This document shows positions 24,582 through 36,879 of a DNA stretch of 64,000 nucleotides, one piece after another. The position numbers and the translations under genes are program-made. Below the pieces are notes generated by a model, which worked only from the letters and a program-made list of their open reading frames with translations, ran no database searches and was not told where the DNA came from. Source of the DNA: Lunularia cruciata (Eukaryota; Streptophyta; Marchantiopsida; Lunulariales; Lunulariaceae); NCBI GenBank assembly GCA_948567375.1, contig OX419758.1, forward strand, positions 37,143,001 to 37,207,000, given 5' to 3'. Positions within the stretch are counted from its first letter, which is position 1. Each line of letters starts with the position of its first letter.

Positions 24582-25960
24582 GTTATCACAAATGGATGGA
24601 AAGAGATATGATGGAAAAGCAACCATGACCACCCATAAAGCTATGCAATGAGTTATAATAAATAGAGGTCCCCATGGTATGTACCCTTAGTAGATGTAAG
24701 TTGCATGAAATCTCTTGTGATAGTATGATGACTATACAACAAAGGGATGTCTATATTGTAAAATATGCAAACAAATGGAATCAAGGAGGGGATTTGATCC
24801 CCTATTGAGCAAAGAGCACCAAAAAAGTTGGACAAGAAATGTTATTGAATACATTAGAGTCATCCACTTGGACAACCATCCATTTGGGCTTGAGATCCAA
24901 GGGTGCTTTAATGCCAAAAATAACCATCTTGTAACCACCTAGAGTGACCACAACAAACTGATGTGGAGACAAAAAAGAAGAAAAAGAATGTAGTAATGAT
25001 AGGCAAATAAACAAAATGGAGAAAGATATCCCCAATAGCAATGGAGCAAACACCAGATATCTTCTTTGACATGGCAAGTAGACAAGATGCACAAAATAGA
25101 TTGGCTGCTCCAAGAAGCACTAGAACCAAAAAATACATTAACAAAAAGCAAAGAGAAGAATAAAACTCAAATATAGAGTGTTTGGAGATAGACAACCATG
25201 TAGTTATTCAAAGACTAGTTCCGATGCACACCTATTGAGAAATGTGTAGAATGAAGTAAAGTATGAGAAAAGATGGACTCCATAAGTTGAAGCTCCTCAT
25301 CTAGCTTATAGTCATGGAGTAAATTGAGGAGCTCCTCCTTGTCCTATGGATGGAGCATTTGTAATGTAGATAGAGTATTGAAAGAGAAAAGTGTTTGCCG
25401 AGAGGGAGCTAGTGCTTGGATTATGCATCTATACTCCCCTACTTGGCCTAACATCAAGGAGAGATTGAGGCAACAATGCTTTAGGGGAGGGGGCATGGGC
25501 CTATAGGGAGTATGCTATCCTCTTAGTTGTTGCTTAGTCTTGTATGGTATACTCATCTTGAAGTGCTGACCAATATCCTCTCAAGAACCTATGAATCCTA
25601 GAGGTGGTCTCACGATGTCATGATGCACCTCCATGTGCTAATAGGAGGAAATTATATTATATAAAGAGTGCTAATAAGGTCCATATAGATACATCTCTCC
25701 CCTACTCATCAACTAAACTGGCTTGCAATAAGATGGAGAGGGTGGAGCCCATAAGCTATTGTAGTGGCACAAGTATCCTAGTATACAAAAAAGGTCCAAG
25801 TAAACTCAGTAAGAATGCATGGATAGGATCTAGAGAGTGTAACCAAGAGTAAGAGTCTGGTGGAGCCTAAAGAGAGAGGAAAAGTGTACAAAAGAGGTCC
25901 ACTAGAAGAGGTGGAGTGGTAGTCTATGCCCTCATCTATAAGCATCTAGCTTGTCTTTGG

Positions 25961-28184
25961 TGCTATACTAAACCAATGCCTACTTATGGGCAATCCGATC
26001 ATGACTATGTAGGTCATTGGTAGGGTGGTATGTAAGGATTTGCTAAGGGTACACAGAGAGGAATCTAACTATGTAGTAGATGATTATATAGATTTTCTAT
26101 TGATACTAATGGTTGTACTAATTGCTTGCCATTGTATTGTGCTTCAAAGTACTTCCAATAAGGGATCAGTATACAAGGAGTACAAGAGAAGAATGATGGT
26201 CAAAGGCACAAAAGTAGAAAAACAAAGTAATGAGTTCATAATGTATACTCTACTTTTGTGAGATTCTATATATTCTTGGACTTTCTCATTCATTGCTCAC
26301 TACTTTGCACAATATTGTATTCCTCCTACTTCATTTTGATTTTTTGATATTTCTTTGCCCATGTCAAAGCTTCCTTGTTATAGATACCATCTCTACATTT
26401 TCCTAAGTTACACTATTGCTTGATATTTCCTTGCCCATAGCAAAGTTGTCTTGGTATAGATTCCACCTTTCAAGTTTTTTTCAATCTTGGTGTAAATTGC
26501 ACCTCCAAATTTGCTTGATGTGCTCAACTTCTCCCAATGATAGAGATTCCTATTTCAACACTTCTTTGTAGTTTGACCTCAAGTTATAATATTTCCTTCT
26601 CATGGCAAACTTCTACTTCAAGCTAATATTAGCTATTGCCACCAGTTCTAAGTTTCTCCAAAGTTGCCTCCTATCTCCATAGCTATAATATCTTTTGCTA
26701 TTTCAATTTGGGAGCAATAATTACATGCTACTAGTATAATACTCAAGTCTTGTTTGAATTAATCAAAGCTCCCATTTTTCCTTTCACTTTTTATTTAGCT
26801 ATTCCTTTTGAACTACTATTGTTGTTGGTGATGCTTAGCCACCAGGGTGTTGATATCATAATTACTTGCTAGCAACCATAAGACAAACTACTACTAGTGT
26901 AGGTACTCAAAGTTCCTCATACACTACTACTCTCTAGTTGTTCTTTGTTCAATCATTCTAGTATCCATATTAGTGGAGCTCTTGAGCTATGGCAGAGCAC
27001 GGCTATGGCAAACTCACACAAGTAGGGAGGCTACTACAGGTTTGATCTACAATCAGACAAAATTATAGGAAGATGACTAGCTTGAGAAGTGATTGAGATT
27101 AGTACTAGGATCTAAGAGACTTGATAGAGTGGTAGAGAGTTTGAAGAGAAAAGAGGAAAAGAAAATAGAAGAGAAAGACTGAAACAAAAGTTCATATGGT
27201 TATGTTTGTGGTTGGGTGTGTTGCAAATGGCTTTATATACATGTGTGCTAACCTCCATTCTCTTTGAGCTTATAGACCTGAGAGATTAAGCTGTAGGATG
27301 CTTTTTGCCCAATTGATTGAGTTTGGTAACAATGATGACACCTTTAGAGAGCAAAAATTAAAGGTGAGCTATTGGAATCAAAATAGAGTGAAATTTAAAA
27401 GGATCAATATCAATAAATTTGGGCTTAGATCAATTCAATTAACTTGAGTTGGCTCAACTTCTCTAAAATTAGATTACATTAGGCTAGAATGGCTTAATTA
27501 TTGTCCTATTTTGTAGCTAGCTAGAGAGACATTCAAAATCATTTCCCCTAACCTCACTTGTTAGAGTGCGATAGATTGTTGTGGCCTAAATGATGCCTCA
27601 AGCAAGTCTACATGATATTGAAAGGCTTGGGAGGGTGGTGGAGTGGTTGAGGAAAAAAGAAAACAAAAATAGAGCATGCAAGAATGTTCTACAATAAAAA
27701 GAATCTGTCAAGAGACAAGACATTTGTTTATTGCAAGAAACAAGAAATATGCAATTGTAGCTTTACCTAATGAATCCAAACACCAAGGATGTCATGGATG
27801 AGGTTGGGTTATTCTCTTGCCATGATTGATGCTTGAGGAGCAGTTCATCCTTAGGTTGTGGTGTTGCATAGAGCATTCAGGTTATAATAGGAAAATATGC
27901 ACTCATTCAAGGTGGAGGAGAGAGGAGTTTAGGATGAATAGTCAATTAATTAGACATCATGGGAGATCAAAACCTAACCCATTGAGGAAAGATTATCATA
28001 TAATCCTATTTTCTAGATAATAGAAAGGCTAGAAGGCTACTTAAGTACATTTCTTCCCATTTCTTGTTACCTTTATAGAAATTTACAAATTTATGAGAAA
28101 CCAATAGAATTGATTTTAAAATTGAAAGGTTGGGTGGAATGCAAGCATAGAGTTGTAGCTGAATGTGCATTGGAGATAATGCTT
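25961..28184. other. AT-rich DNA, no gene seen
   Basis: No domain, LTR or RNA gene was recognised. The start may be RLE-B 5' sequence. The right edge is the G1-a target site. Confidence 0.45.
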
Positions 28185-28400
28185 TGTAACAATATGGATT
28201 TTAGCAACAAAGTTAGTTAGGGCTAACATATGTAACAAGGTTGTGTATACAACAATATGGAGTTTTACAATAAAGTTAGTAGGGCTAATAGAGTAGCAAA
28301 TAAGTCAAATTAGCCTAGAATATTCTAGAAATATCTAGGAAGCTTCTTAGGAAGCTTCTGGCTAGCTTAGCTTACACCCCAAGTAAGTATCTTATGGAAG

Positions 28401-28418
28401 GAAGCTTCTAGAAGCTTC
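28401..28418 (+). promoter_or_regulatory. Perfect four-pentamer heat-shock element in the G1-a 5' LTR
   Basis: GAAGCTTCTAGAAGCTTC gives four alternating GAA/TTC pentamers at exact 5-bp pitch, the heat-shock factor consensus. The TATA box is at 29303-29310; before LTR-3 inserted, the two were about 160 bp apart. Binding itself is inferred. Confidence 0.7.
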
Positions 28419-28426
28419 CAACTAGT

Positions 28427-29164
28427 TGTAATACTCCAAAGACAAGAGAACTCCTCAAGAGAGATACAAGAAAGAAAACACAAATTTCACACTCAATCCT
28501 GCGATGCTCCTTTAGAGCATCGCAACACCTTCTCTTATTATATAGCCAAGGAGGATCTCCTCCAATAAAGCTCTACCATAGGATTAGGTATATGGATAGG
28601 TGACTTGTCAACAAGTTCCACCCTTAGATTACTTGCTTGGATGGGTGACATGTCGGTCATGGTTCCATCTGGTTGATCAAATATAGACTTTGATTGGAGA
28701 GAATCTTATAGAAATCTCAGAATCACATGAAGTACCATTGGAAAGATCTCGGTGAGACAAACCAGGGGGAGGGAGGCCAAATTTTCCTTTGATGGGGAGA
28801 GGTAACCACTTTTTCAAGGCCTAAACCATCCGTTTAGGCCTTTGAAATTGCCTCTAAAGTTTTCAAACGTATTTTGGCTTCTGCTCTATTAGTAGAAGTG
28901 CTCTTTTGGTGATACATCTATCTGATCTAAGTTCTCCATCATGTGTAACATCCTTCTAGATGTCATCACCCCAAGTTTCACCTCTAGATCATATGCCTAG
29001 CTATTGATTCAAAAGTTTCCAAGCATGTTTTGATTTTTGGCATATTAGTAGAAATACTCTTTTGGTGATACCTCTAGCTTATCTACTTAGTCCATCATGT
29101 ATAACATCCCTCTAGATGTTACTAAACCAAATTGAATCTCTAGATTATCTATCTAGCTATTACA
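28427..29164. mobile_element. LTR-3 solo LTR (738 bp) inside the G1-a 5' LTR
   Basis: It has termini TGTAATA...TATTACA and flanking CTAGT (28422-28426) and CTAGC (29165-29169), a 5-bp TSD with one change. The second copy at 51125-51863 matches along its length. No internal region is present, so it is a solo LTR or a short non-autonomous element. A GCGATGCTC/GAGCATCGC hairpin lies at 28501-28523. Confidence 0.85.
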
Positions 29165-29302
29165 CTAGCTTAGATTACAAGTCAAGTAGGCGGCTACTAG
29201 AAGGAAGCTTCTTGAGAAGTTTCTCGATTAACTTGGCTTGCACTCCAAGAAAGTGCTTCAAGAAGCTTTCTAAGAAGCTTCTCAAGAACCTTGTATGCTT
29301 CC

Positions 29303-29310
29303 TATAAATA
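29303..29310 (+). promoter_or_regulatory. TATA box of G1-a 5' LTR
   Basis: TATAAATA lies about 100 bp before the LTR end. The same box recurs at 34544-34551 and, reversed, at 62259-62266; it is altered in the other copies. Confidence 0.6.
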
Positions 29311-29414
29311 CAAGATCCAAAGCTCATGCTAGGTATTTGGAGTTTCTCTCAATCAAGTGTCCCAATGTGAGCTTCCATTCTTCTATTTCTCTCCTTGGTT
29401 GTGGTCTTTTACAT

Positions 29415-29426
29415 TGGTATCAGAGC
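29415..29426 (+). other. Primer-binding site, initiator-Met tRNA type (G1-a)
   Basis: TGGTATCAGAGC, one base after the LTR, is the usual plant LTR-retroelement site for initiator-Met tRNA. Equivalent sites are at 36498-36509 (one change), 38359-38370, and reversed at 62142-62153. Confidence 0.9.
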
Positions 29427-31046
29427 AAGAATGGGATGGATTGAATTTACGGATCACCAAATCTATTTTAGCCAAACCATTGGGATTTTTGTGTCCAAGT
29501 ACTATCCAAGCATTGTTTCACACAATTCATCATCTCATGCTTTGGGCAAGACTTTTTAAATACAATCACCTTGTCCAAGGATTGCTTGGTACTTCCGGTT
29601 GTAACTTATGGAGAACAACGGACATGTTGCATCTCTGTGTTACTAAATTAGATAGATTGGGGGTGGTGTGATACAATAGTAACCATGGTGGCAATGTCCA
29701 AGGTTATCATTGCTATGTAATAACAAATCAAGCACCTTTCTTGATCGTTGGATGAACAAGATCATCAATGACAAGAGCACACAAGAGAATACTAGTTTGA
29801 GAAGGAGAAGACCAAATTATATTTCCAAAACCTAAGGTTTTTGGAGGCAAGAATCTTTTGGGTACAGAGGAGAATTTTGTGTTTGACTACAAGTGCTATT
29901 TTGAGGCTACTAATCTTCAAGACAAACAAAAATAGATTCTCTTGGTTTCCAACCAATTGGATGGAGTAGCAAAGCTATGGTGGCAATTTTGAGTGGAGCA
30001 AGCTAAATGGCAAATTTTTGCACAAATATTGACATAGGCAAAACTCAAGAGTGCAATAATTGGTTTATTCCAAGCTATAAATGCCATATGGGCTGCATTA
30101 GATAGGTTGGTAGAGTTGAAGCAGATTGGCTCTATAAGAAGTTATATCATGTAATTCTAAAACACCATCATGAAAATTTCAGATATATTAGAAGATGAAG
30201 CTATGGATCTATTTGTGAGTGGCTTGAAGTCACAAACTAAATTAGAGGTAACTATGCAAAGGCCACAACACTTGGAGGAAGGCATGCGGTTGACCAAACG
30301 CTTTGATTCCTTGGTTTTAACAACTTGATCTGACCTTGACCTCCACAAAACCTACCAAATACATTACACAAGGGTGGAGAAGCCAACACCAATGGAGATT
30401 GATGCCATTTAGCAAAGACCACTTGGCATTGTAGATAGAGAAAAATTGCAATAAAATGGTGGTTGTTTTTATTGTTGCCAAATTTGACATCACATCACTA
30501 AATGTCCACTCAAGAATGTGCGACCTCGACAAGTTGCCCAAGTGGAGATTGTGGAGCAAAATGATCAAGGAAACAAGGATCCAAATAAGAGATTTTGAGC
30601 CATATGCTGGAAAGTTGATTTGTTCCAATGGGATCAAAGGCTCAACTTATGCAAGTTTGCTTCACTTGCAAGGTATGATATCTAATTGTGGTTGTAGGAT
30701 TTTAGTTGATTTGGGAAGTTCAAAAAATTGCTTGTCCATGTAATTAGTAAAGAAATTGGGTATTCCTATCAAGCTAGTAATTGGAAGTAGATTGATGATA
30801 GCAGATGGTAGAAAAGGTTTTGTATTTCATACCTTGCATCCTGTTACCTTCAAGATTGGGAAAGAGTATTTAGAGTGTATGAGGTTTGTAGCAGCACCTC
30901 TACAATATGATGTCATTCTAGGACTATCTTGGCTTGAATGTCATAAGGTTCTATTTGATTGGAACCGACAAAAAATTCAAGTACGACACCATGGTAGGAA
31001 TCTCTAATTAGGTTGTCTGGTACCTCTGAGTAAGACACCTAAAAAT

Positions 31047-31226
31047 AGTTGATCCCAAGATGAGAAGTTTGTTGGGAAGGTAGCCATAGAGCAAGCTTTG
31101 GAGGATGATGAGTCCCAAGATGGGAAGTTTGTCAAGAAAACAACCATAGAGCAAGCTTTGAAGAGAGATGAGTCCCTAGATGGGAAGTTTGTTGGTGAAG
31201 TAGCCATAGAGCAAGCTTTGGAGGAA
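31047..31226 (+). repeat. Three 60-bp coding repeats between PR and RT (G1-a)
   Basis: Units at 31047-31106, 31107-31166 and 31167-31226 each encode a 20-residue unit of the form DESxDGKFVxxxxIEQALxx. Equivalent arrays are at 47795-47974 and 53030-53209; the copy at 60.5 kb keeps one unit. Confidence 0.9.
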
Positions 31227-32675
31227 GATGAGTATGTTTTTGCAATGTGGATCAAGTCAATTGCAAAAGGAGAATTTGAGGGAAGTTAGGAGCCCCATCA
31301 AGCAATGGTTGATCAAATAGTTCAAGAGTTTGTGGATATGTTTCTGGATGGTCTACCAAAGGGATTACCCTTTGATTGTGGTATGCCCTTCAAGATTGAG
31401 TTATTGCCAAGGAGTACTCCAATGAGTAGACCAATCTATTGATTCTCACCAAAGGATTTGGAGGAGTTGCTAAAAACACTTACGGAGTTGTTGGAAAAGG
31501 ATTTCATATGACATAGTACCTCTTCTTGGAGAGCACCGGTATTATTTCTTCCAAAGAAGGATAGAGAACGTCATTTTTGCGTTGATTATTGTGGGTTTTA
31601 TAAACAAATAATGAAGAATGTGTATCTCTTGCCTTGAATTGATGACTTGCTTGAGCAGTTGAGTGACCACAATACTTCTCCAAGTTGGATCTTTGTAGTG
31701 GCTATTGAAAAATCCCTATTGATAGAGAGGATGTGCAAAAGACTTCCTTTTGCACAAGATATGGACATTTTGAGTGGAGAGTTCTACCTTTTGGGCTCAC
31801 TAATGCTCCAATTGTCTTCATGGATAAGATGCATCGGGTGTTGGATGGACTATTTGATTGATACATGGTGGTGTTCTTGGATCATATCTTAATCTATAGG
31901 AAGACAATGATCGAACACATGAATCATGTGCAAGAAGTCCTAAGATGACTACAATAGTGGAAATTTACTACAAGAAATTGCAGTGTGCCTTTTGGCACAA
32001 GGAGGTTACCTTCTTGGGTCACAAGATCTCATTGGAGTGGATCAAGATGTAAGAGGAGAAGTCAAGACCATTATTGATTTGCCTACTCCAAAGGATACTA
32101 TAGAAGTATGGGCATTTAATGGATTGGCTAATTTTTACTGGCGGTTCATCCTCTATTATGCCCATGTGGCCGCACCATTGATTGATCTCTTAAGGAAGAA
32201 CTTGAGCTTTTTGCGGACCACCAAGCACCAAGAAGTATTACAAAAACTGAAACATATGGTGTCTTCAAGACCCATTCTTCAACTATATGATCATCAACTA
32301 TTTGGTGTGGTTGATTTTGATGCTTCTAACTTTGCAATTGGAGCCGTGTTATAGTAGGATGTCCTAGATGGATTTTCATCCCATTGCGTTTGTGTCTTGC
32401 CGACCAAATACAATTGAAAGGAATTACTCTGCTCAAGATTAAGAACAACTAGCAATGATATATGCCACCAAGGTATGGAGACATTATCTCTTGGAGAAAC
32501 AAGTGATCATGCAAACTGATCACGAACCATTGTTGCAGACAATATGCTTGCAACACATGAAGAGTTGATATCATCAATAAGAGGAGCAACTCCAATTGTT
32601 TGACATCAAACTCAAGTACAAACTAGGCTGGTTCCATGTCATCCTTGATGCCCTATCATGACGGCCTGATTTGAA

Positions 32676-32692
32676 GTCTCTCTCTCTCTCTC
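32676..32692. repeat. CT microsatellite
   Basis: A short uninterrupted TC run lies inside the G1-a RNase H to integrase linker and is absent from sister copies. Confidence 0.85.
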
Positions 32693-34181
32693 ATCACAAC
32701 AACCATTACAATGGTGTCAATCAACTCCAAGGTCCAAAATGAGTTTAGGTCAACTCTAAAACAAGATCCATTCTTCCAAATTGTACATGGTAGTCTTGCA
32801 ACATGCAATACAACACCTTCTCCTTGAAGGAAATCCTTCTATTCCATGAGGACCAAATATATGTTCCAACCATCTCTGACTTAGGCGCCTCCAAACATCT
32901 CATGACTTATCAATTATTGGTTACATGGGTATGGACAAGACCTTGGGTACTCTCCAATGCCAATGGTGGTGGCCCAACATGACACAAGATGTTCATGACT
33001 TTTTTTGATCATGTGAGAGTTGCCAATGCAACAAGGCCAACAACCAAAAATTGAGTGGACTCCTTCAACCACTCCCCATTCCAATTGCTCGATGGGAACA
33101 CATGAGCTTAGATCTTGTCATGTCCTTGCTCAAGTCAAAGCAAGGTCATACAATGATTGTGATGTTTGTGGATAAGCTTAGTAAGAAAATCCATCTGGCA
33201 CTAACCTTTGATACCGTGGATGCTCCAACATTGGTGCAGATCTACTTTGACGTTATCTTCAAGCATCATGGGATGCCTTGTGTACTTATCTCTAATTGTG
33301 ATCCTCAATTCACTAGGAAATTTTTGCAAGCACTCTTCCTTATACTTAGCACCAAGTATCAATCTCAAACTAATGGACAAATTGAATGTGCAAATTGCAC
33401 CTTGGAAGATATGCTTTGTGACTTTGTCAACATCCACCATATCAATTGGGATGAATGTTTTGCAACTCCGAAGTTTGCATACAATGATTCCAAATAGGCA
33501 AGTACCATGTTCTCTCCTTTCTTCCTCAATTTTGGACAAGATCCACTTGTTCCAGATTCCCTTCTTGCTCCTCCTCCATCTTGTGTCCCTCATACTTCTA
33601 TTTTCTTGACCACCATATCCCAATCCTTCCAACAAGCCAAATCTCATCTCTTTGTTGCTCAAAATTGGTAGAAAAGATATTTCAACCACTATCGCTGTGA
33701 TCTCACATTTCAATTTGGTGATAACGTCATGCTCTCCTCTAGTAAACTACCACTCCCACTTGATAGCCAAGTTTATAAACTCACCTCTAATTGGATAGGA
33801 CCCTTTGATGTCACCCAAATTGTCTCTCTTGTTGCTTATCTTGCCTTGTCTTGTCATATGCGTATCCACCCTATCTTTCACATTTCCAAGTTGAAACCCT
33901 TTGTCCCTAGCGTATCTTCTTTTTCCTCTTATGTCCAATCTCTTCCTCCTTTGGTCCCTATCAATGATCATGAGGAGTATTAAGTTGATTGTATCTTTGC
34001 ATGTCACTACATTCAACAAGGCCGTCGGCAACATACAGAATACAAGGTCCTTTAGAAAGGGTATCTCCTTCATGATGCCACATAGGAACCTCTTTCTCAT
34101 CTCCAGAATGCACAAATGGCTATCCAAGAGTTTGAAGCTGCAATGGTGACAAGGACGTCACCAACTAGTGGTGGAGGAATA

Positions 34182-34654
34182 TGCAACAACATGGAATTTA
34201 GCAACAAAGTTAGTTAGGGCTAATGTATGTTATAAGGTTGCATATGTAACAAAATGGAGTTTTGTGACAAAGTTAGTGGGGCTAATGAAGTAGCAAATAA
34301 GACAAATTAGCCTAGAATATCCTAGAAGTATCTAGGAAGCTTCTTAGGAAGCTTCTTGTCTAGCTTAGCTTGCACCACAAGTAAGTAGCTTCTAGAAACT
34401 TCCAAGTAGCTTAACTTGCAAGTTAAGTAGGCAAATTCTAGAAAGAAGCTTCTTGAGAAGTTTCTTGGTTAACTTGGCTTGCACTCCAAGATGTAGTTCA
34501 AGGAAACTTCTTGAGAAGCTTCTCAAGAACCATGTTTGCTCCTTATAAATACAAGAGCCAAAGCTCATGCTAGGCATTCAAAGTTTCACTCATTCAAGTG
34601 TCACAATGTGAGCTTCCATTCTCCTATTTCTCTCCTTGGTCGTGGTCTTTTATA
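34182..34654 (+). repeat. G1-a 3' LTR
   Basis: It starts TGCAACAAC (first TGT changed to TGC) and ends TTTTATA. It contains TTCTAGAAACTTC at 34390-34402, a phased three-pentamer heat-shock element, and TATAAATA at 34544-34551. Confidence 0.85.
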
Positions 34655-34658
34655 GCTT

Positions 34659-36054
34659 TGCACGAGGAAGAAGAAAATCAGAGAGGGATTTGGATATGGA
34701 AGGAGATGAAGAATGAAGAGAAGTGGCTTAAAATTGAAAGAATATTTGACAAGACAAGAATGGGAGAATTTACTAGAGCAAGGGCATTAGAACTATGAGA
34801 ACATTAGAGTGTGAGCAATTAGAGTTGGCCTTGTAATGACCGAGCATCAAAGTTTTCCAACACTAGAAGGGTTGAGTATTAGATGAGGTGGAGTATGTAG
34901 AATGATGGTTCTCATACAACAATAGATAGGTTCTCTCCACATCCTTCCCTAATTTTATTTTATTTTAATCTTCTCACCATCTATTTCTTTTTTGTGTGTG
35001 TATTTGCTTTAGTGGGGGATTCTTGTCCCATTCATATGTTCTTTACATGTGCTTTCATGTCTTCTTGGGTTATGTAGTACCTTCCATGTAGCTTGTTGTG
35101 ATGCCTCCTTTTCAATCTTTAGCTAGGATTCCTAAAGGAACTTCCTTAGACTACACTCCTTACCTAGCTCCTCATATGTGCACTTAGGAACTAGGTCTTG
35201 GCGCCACCTTTTTGGGCACTCACCCTCAGTTGCCCAAGTTTGCCTTCATGGCCTCACCTCAGTCTCCTCACTCCATCCTCCATCATCCTTTGTGGAGGAG
35301 TCTACTCTAGTAGATATCCATAAGGAGGATCCTACGCCCATAGATATACCACTTCTTCACTCCTTCACCACGGATTCTCATATGGAGGATTCCTCTCTAC
35401 AAAATCCTCACCTTCCTACCATCTCTTGCTCTACTCATCTAGCTTCACTACCACTTCAAAGTGTGATATCCCTCCTCCCCTTCAGAGTGAGTCTACCATC
35501 TCTCCACTACCAAGCAAGATTCCTCCTACTACACTACACCACCCCATAGTCTTATGCCTCCTTCCACTTCAATAGACATCCCACCACCACATATCCACAT
35601 ATCTCCTCTAGTCTCCTTACCACATTCCTACATACTCCCTCATCAACAACCCATATAGTCATGCCAAGATTGCACTTGGGTATGCATTGGCTTAGCACAA
35701 CATAGGGAGTGGGTTAGGTGCCTACAAATGAGAGCTAAGGCAACTATGCCACCTTCTCCTTTGGATCCCCTTTAGATACCAAACTTCTCTCTTCAAGCGC
35801 CTCCGGAGTCATACTCTTGGTTACACACAATTCTATTCAGGCTTTCTTACCAAGTTTACCTAGACCTCATATGTACACTAAGATACTTATGCCACTTTGG
35901 TAGCTTGTGGGATCCATATTCTCCATCCTATTACTTGTTATCTTAGCAAATAACCAAGAAAGAGATGTCTCTACATGGACCATATTAACGCTTTTCCCAA
36001 TTGATCTTACTCCACCCAACACATGGGAGCACATTTGGTCATCGTGAGACTACT
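34659..36054 (+). pseudogene. RLE-B element, 5' half, left of the nested stack
   Basis: From about 35100 a degraded proline- and serine-rich frame runs to 36054 and contains a C-x2-C...GLAQH zinc-finger-like relic near 35660. It stops at the G1-b TSD and is continued at 56448 by the pre-RT region of an RLE-type element in the same orientation. I infer one RLE-B copy split by G1-b. The first ~440 bases have no recognised content. Many stops. Confidence 0.55.
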
Positions 36055-36496
36055 TGTAGCAATATAGAGTTTAGCAACAAAGTTAGTAGGGCTAACAAAG
36101 TAGAAAATAAGACAAATTAGCCTAGAATATTCTAGAAGTATCTAAGAAGCTTCTTGGGAAGCTTCCTGGCTAGCTTAGCTTGCACCCCAAGTAGGAGCTT
36201 TTAGAAAGAAGCTTCTAGAAGCTTCCAACTAGCTTAGCTTGCACACCAAGTAAACAGCTCCTAGAAGGAAGATTCTTGAGAAGCTTCCCAACTAACTTGG
36301 CTAGCATTCCAAGAAAGCGGCTCAAGGAAGCTTCTTGATAAGCTTCTCAAGAGTCTTGTATGCTCCCTAAAAATACAAGAGCCAAAGCTCATGCTAGGCA
36401 TTCAGAGTTTTCCCTCATTCAGAGTTTTCCTTCATTCAAGTGTCCCAATATGAGCTTCCATTCTCCTATTTTTCTCCTTGGTCTTGGACTTTTACA
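36055..36496 (+). repeat. G1-b 5' LTR
   Basis: A 442-bp LTR starting TGTAGCAATA and ending TTTTACA. GAAGCTTCTAGAAGCTTC at 36208-36225 is a perfect four-pentamer heat-shock element. The TATA box is altered to TAAAAATA near 36368. Confidence 0.9.
36208..36225 (+). promoter_or_regulatory. Perfect four-pentamer heat-shock element in the G1-b 5' LTR
   Basis: It is the same 18-bp string as at 28401-28418, at the equivalent LTR position. Confidence 0.7.
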
Positions 36497-36879
36497 TTGG
36501 TATCAAAGCAAGAATAGGATGGATGGAATTTATGGACCACCAAATCCACTTCCGCCAAACCATTTGAATTTTTGTGTCCAGGTATTACCCAAACATTGTT
36601 TCACATAATTCAGCACCTCACGCTTTGGATAGGATTTTTGCAATGATCATCTTGTTTGAGGAACCTTGATACTTTTGGTTGTAACTTATGGAGAATGATG
36701 GACGTGCTACATCTATGTGTTAATAAATTAGATAAATTGGGAGTAGTGGGATAGAGTAGTGGCCATGGCGGCAATACCAGACATTATCATTACTATCTAG
36801 TAACAAATCAAGCACCTTACTCAATTGTTGGATGAACGAGACCAACAATGACAAGAACACATAGAGAGAGCACCAATTC

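Larger units (their letters stand above)
22930..25960 (-). pseudogene. RLE-B: decayed non-LTR retrotransposon of a second RLE family
   Basis: Read on the minus strand, the fragments follow the order of an RLE element. Near 25.4-25.55 kb is a block matching the pre-RT region of the RLE-B copy at 56.6 kb. At 25.1 kb is 'GVCSIAIGDIFLHF', equivalent to RLE-A 'GIRPIAIGEIFLHL'. At 24.85-24.92 kb 'WMVVQVDDSNVFNNIS' is RT motif A. At 24.4-24.6 kb lies the thumb region ('LEDVIH...FTHSLETLGL'). Near 24.17 kb is 'VLGSPLGEED', near 23.37 kb a C-x-C-G...D knuckle, and 22964-23305 holds the endonuclease end ('FVPLAVKIFEHFHHHFDGLL'). Many stops and frameshifts leave no function. It is distinct from RLE-A but shares its architecture. 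Confidence 0.75.
28185..29413 (+). repeat. G1-a 5' LTR, interrupted by LTR-3
   Basis: It starts TGTAACAATATGG and ends TTTTACA directly before the primer site. Removing the 738-bp LTR-3 insert and its TSD leaves about 486 bp. It holds phased heat-shock-type elements and a TATAAATA box. Confidence 0.88.
29815..34165 (+). pseudogene. G1-a gag-pol (gag, PR, RT, RNase H, INT, chromodomain), degraded
   Basis: Order: capsid-like gag (29.8-30.3 kb), CCHC knuckle relic near 30465, protease around 30700 where the catalytic D-S-G reads D-L-G, then 'GIPIKLVIGSRLM' and 'DVILGLSWLE' (30756-31007). Next are three 20-residue repeats (31047-31226), RT (31.3-32.1 kb), RNase H (32.1-32.66 kb), integrase (32.9-33.5 kb) and a chromodomain near 33970-34140. 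In the integrase ORF at 33051-33497 the third acidic residue E is kept, but the second D of the D-D-E triad is N ('ISNCDPQF'). Stops throughout make it non-functional. The family would copy itself through an RNA intermediate; the chromodomain would guide integration to marked chromatin. Confidence 0.8.
28185..34654 (+). mobile_element. G1-a: Ty3/gypsy chromovirus, complete but decayed
   Basis: The element has two G1-type LTRs (28185-29413, enlarged by a solo LTR, and 34182-34654), an initiator-Met primer site, gag-pol and a polypurine tract ('GTGGAGGAATA') before the 3' LTR. The first ~65 bp of the LTR are duplicated in both LTRs, a private mark of this copy. Likely TSD is GCTT (28181-28184 and 34655-34658); a fifth base is ambiguous. 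Many stops break the coding region. Confidence 0.88.

Noticed and set aside
28300-28420. CRISPR-like or satellite interpretation of the AAGCTTC-rich repeats
   Set aside because: Spacing is irregular, the repeats lie inside defined LTRs, and the phased GAA/TTC pattern fits promoter elements better.
36360-36608. ORFs across the LTR/primer site of G1 copies (also 38269-38595, 61918-62346)
   Set aside because: They read the untranslated LTR end and primer site in a chance frame that recurs because the DNA is repeated.
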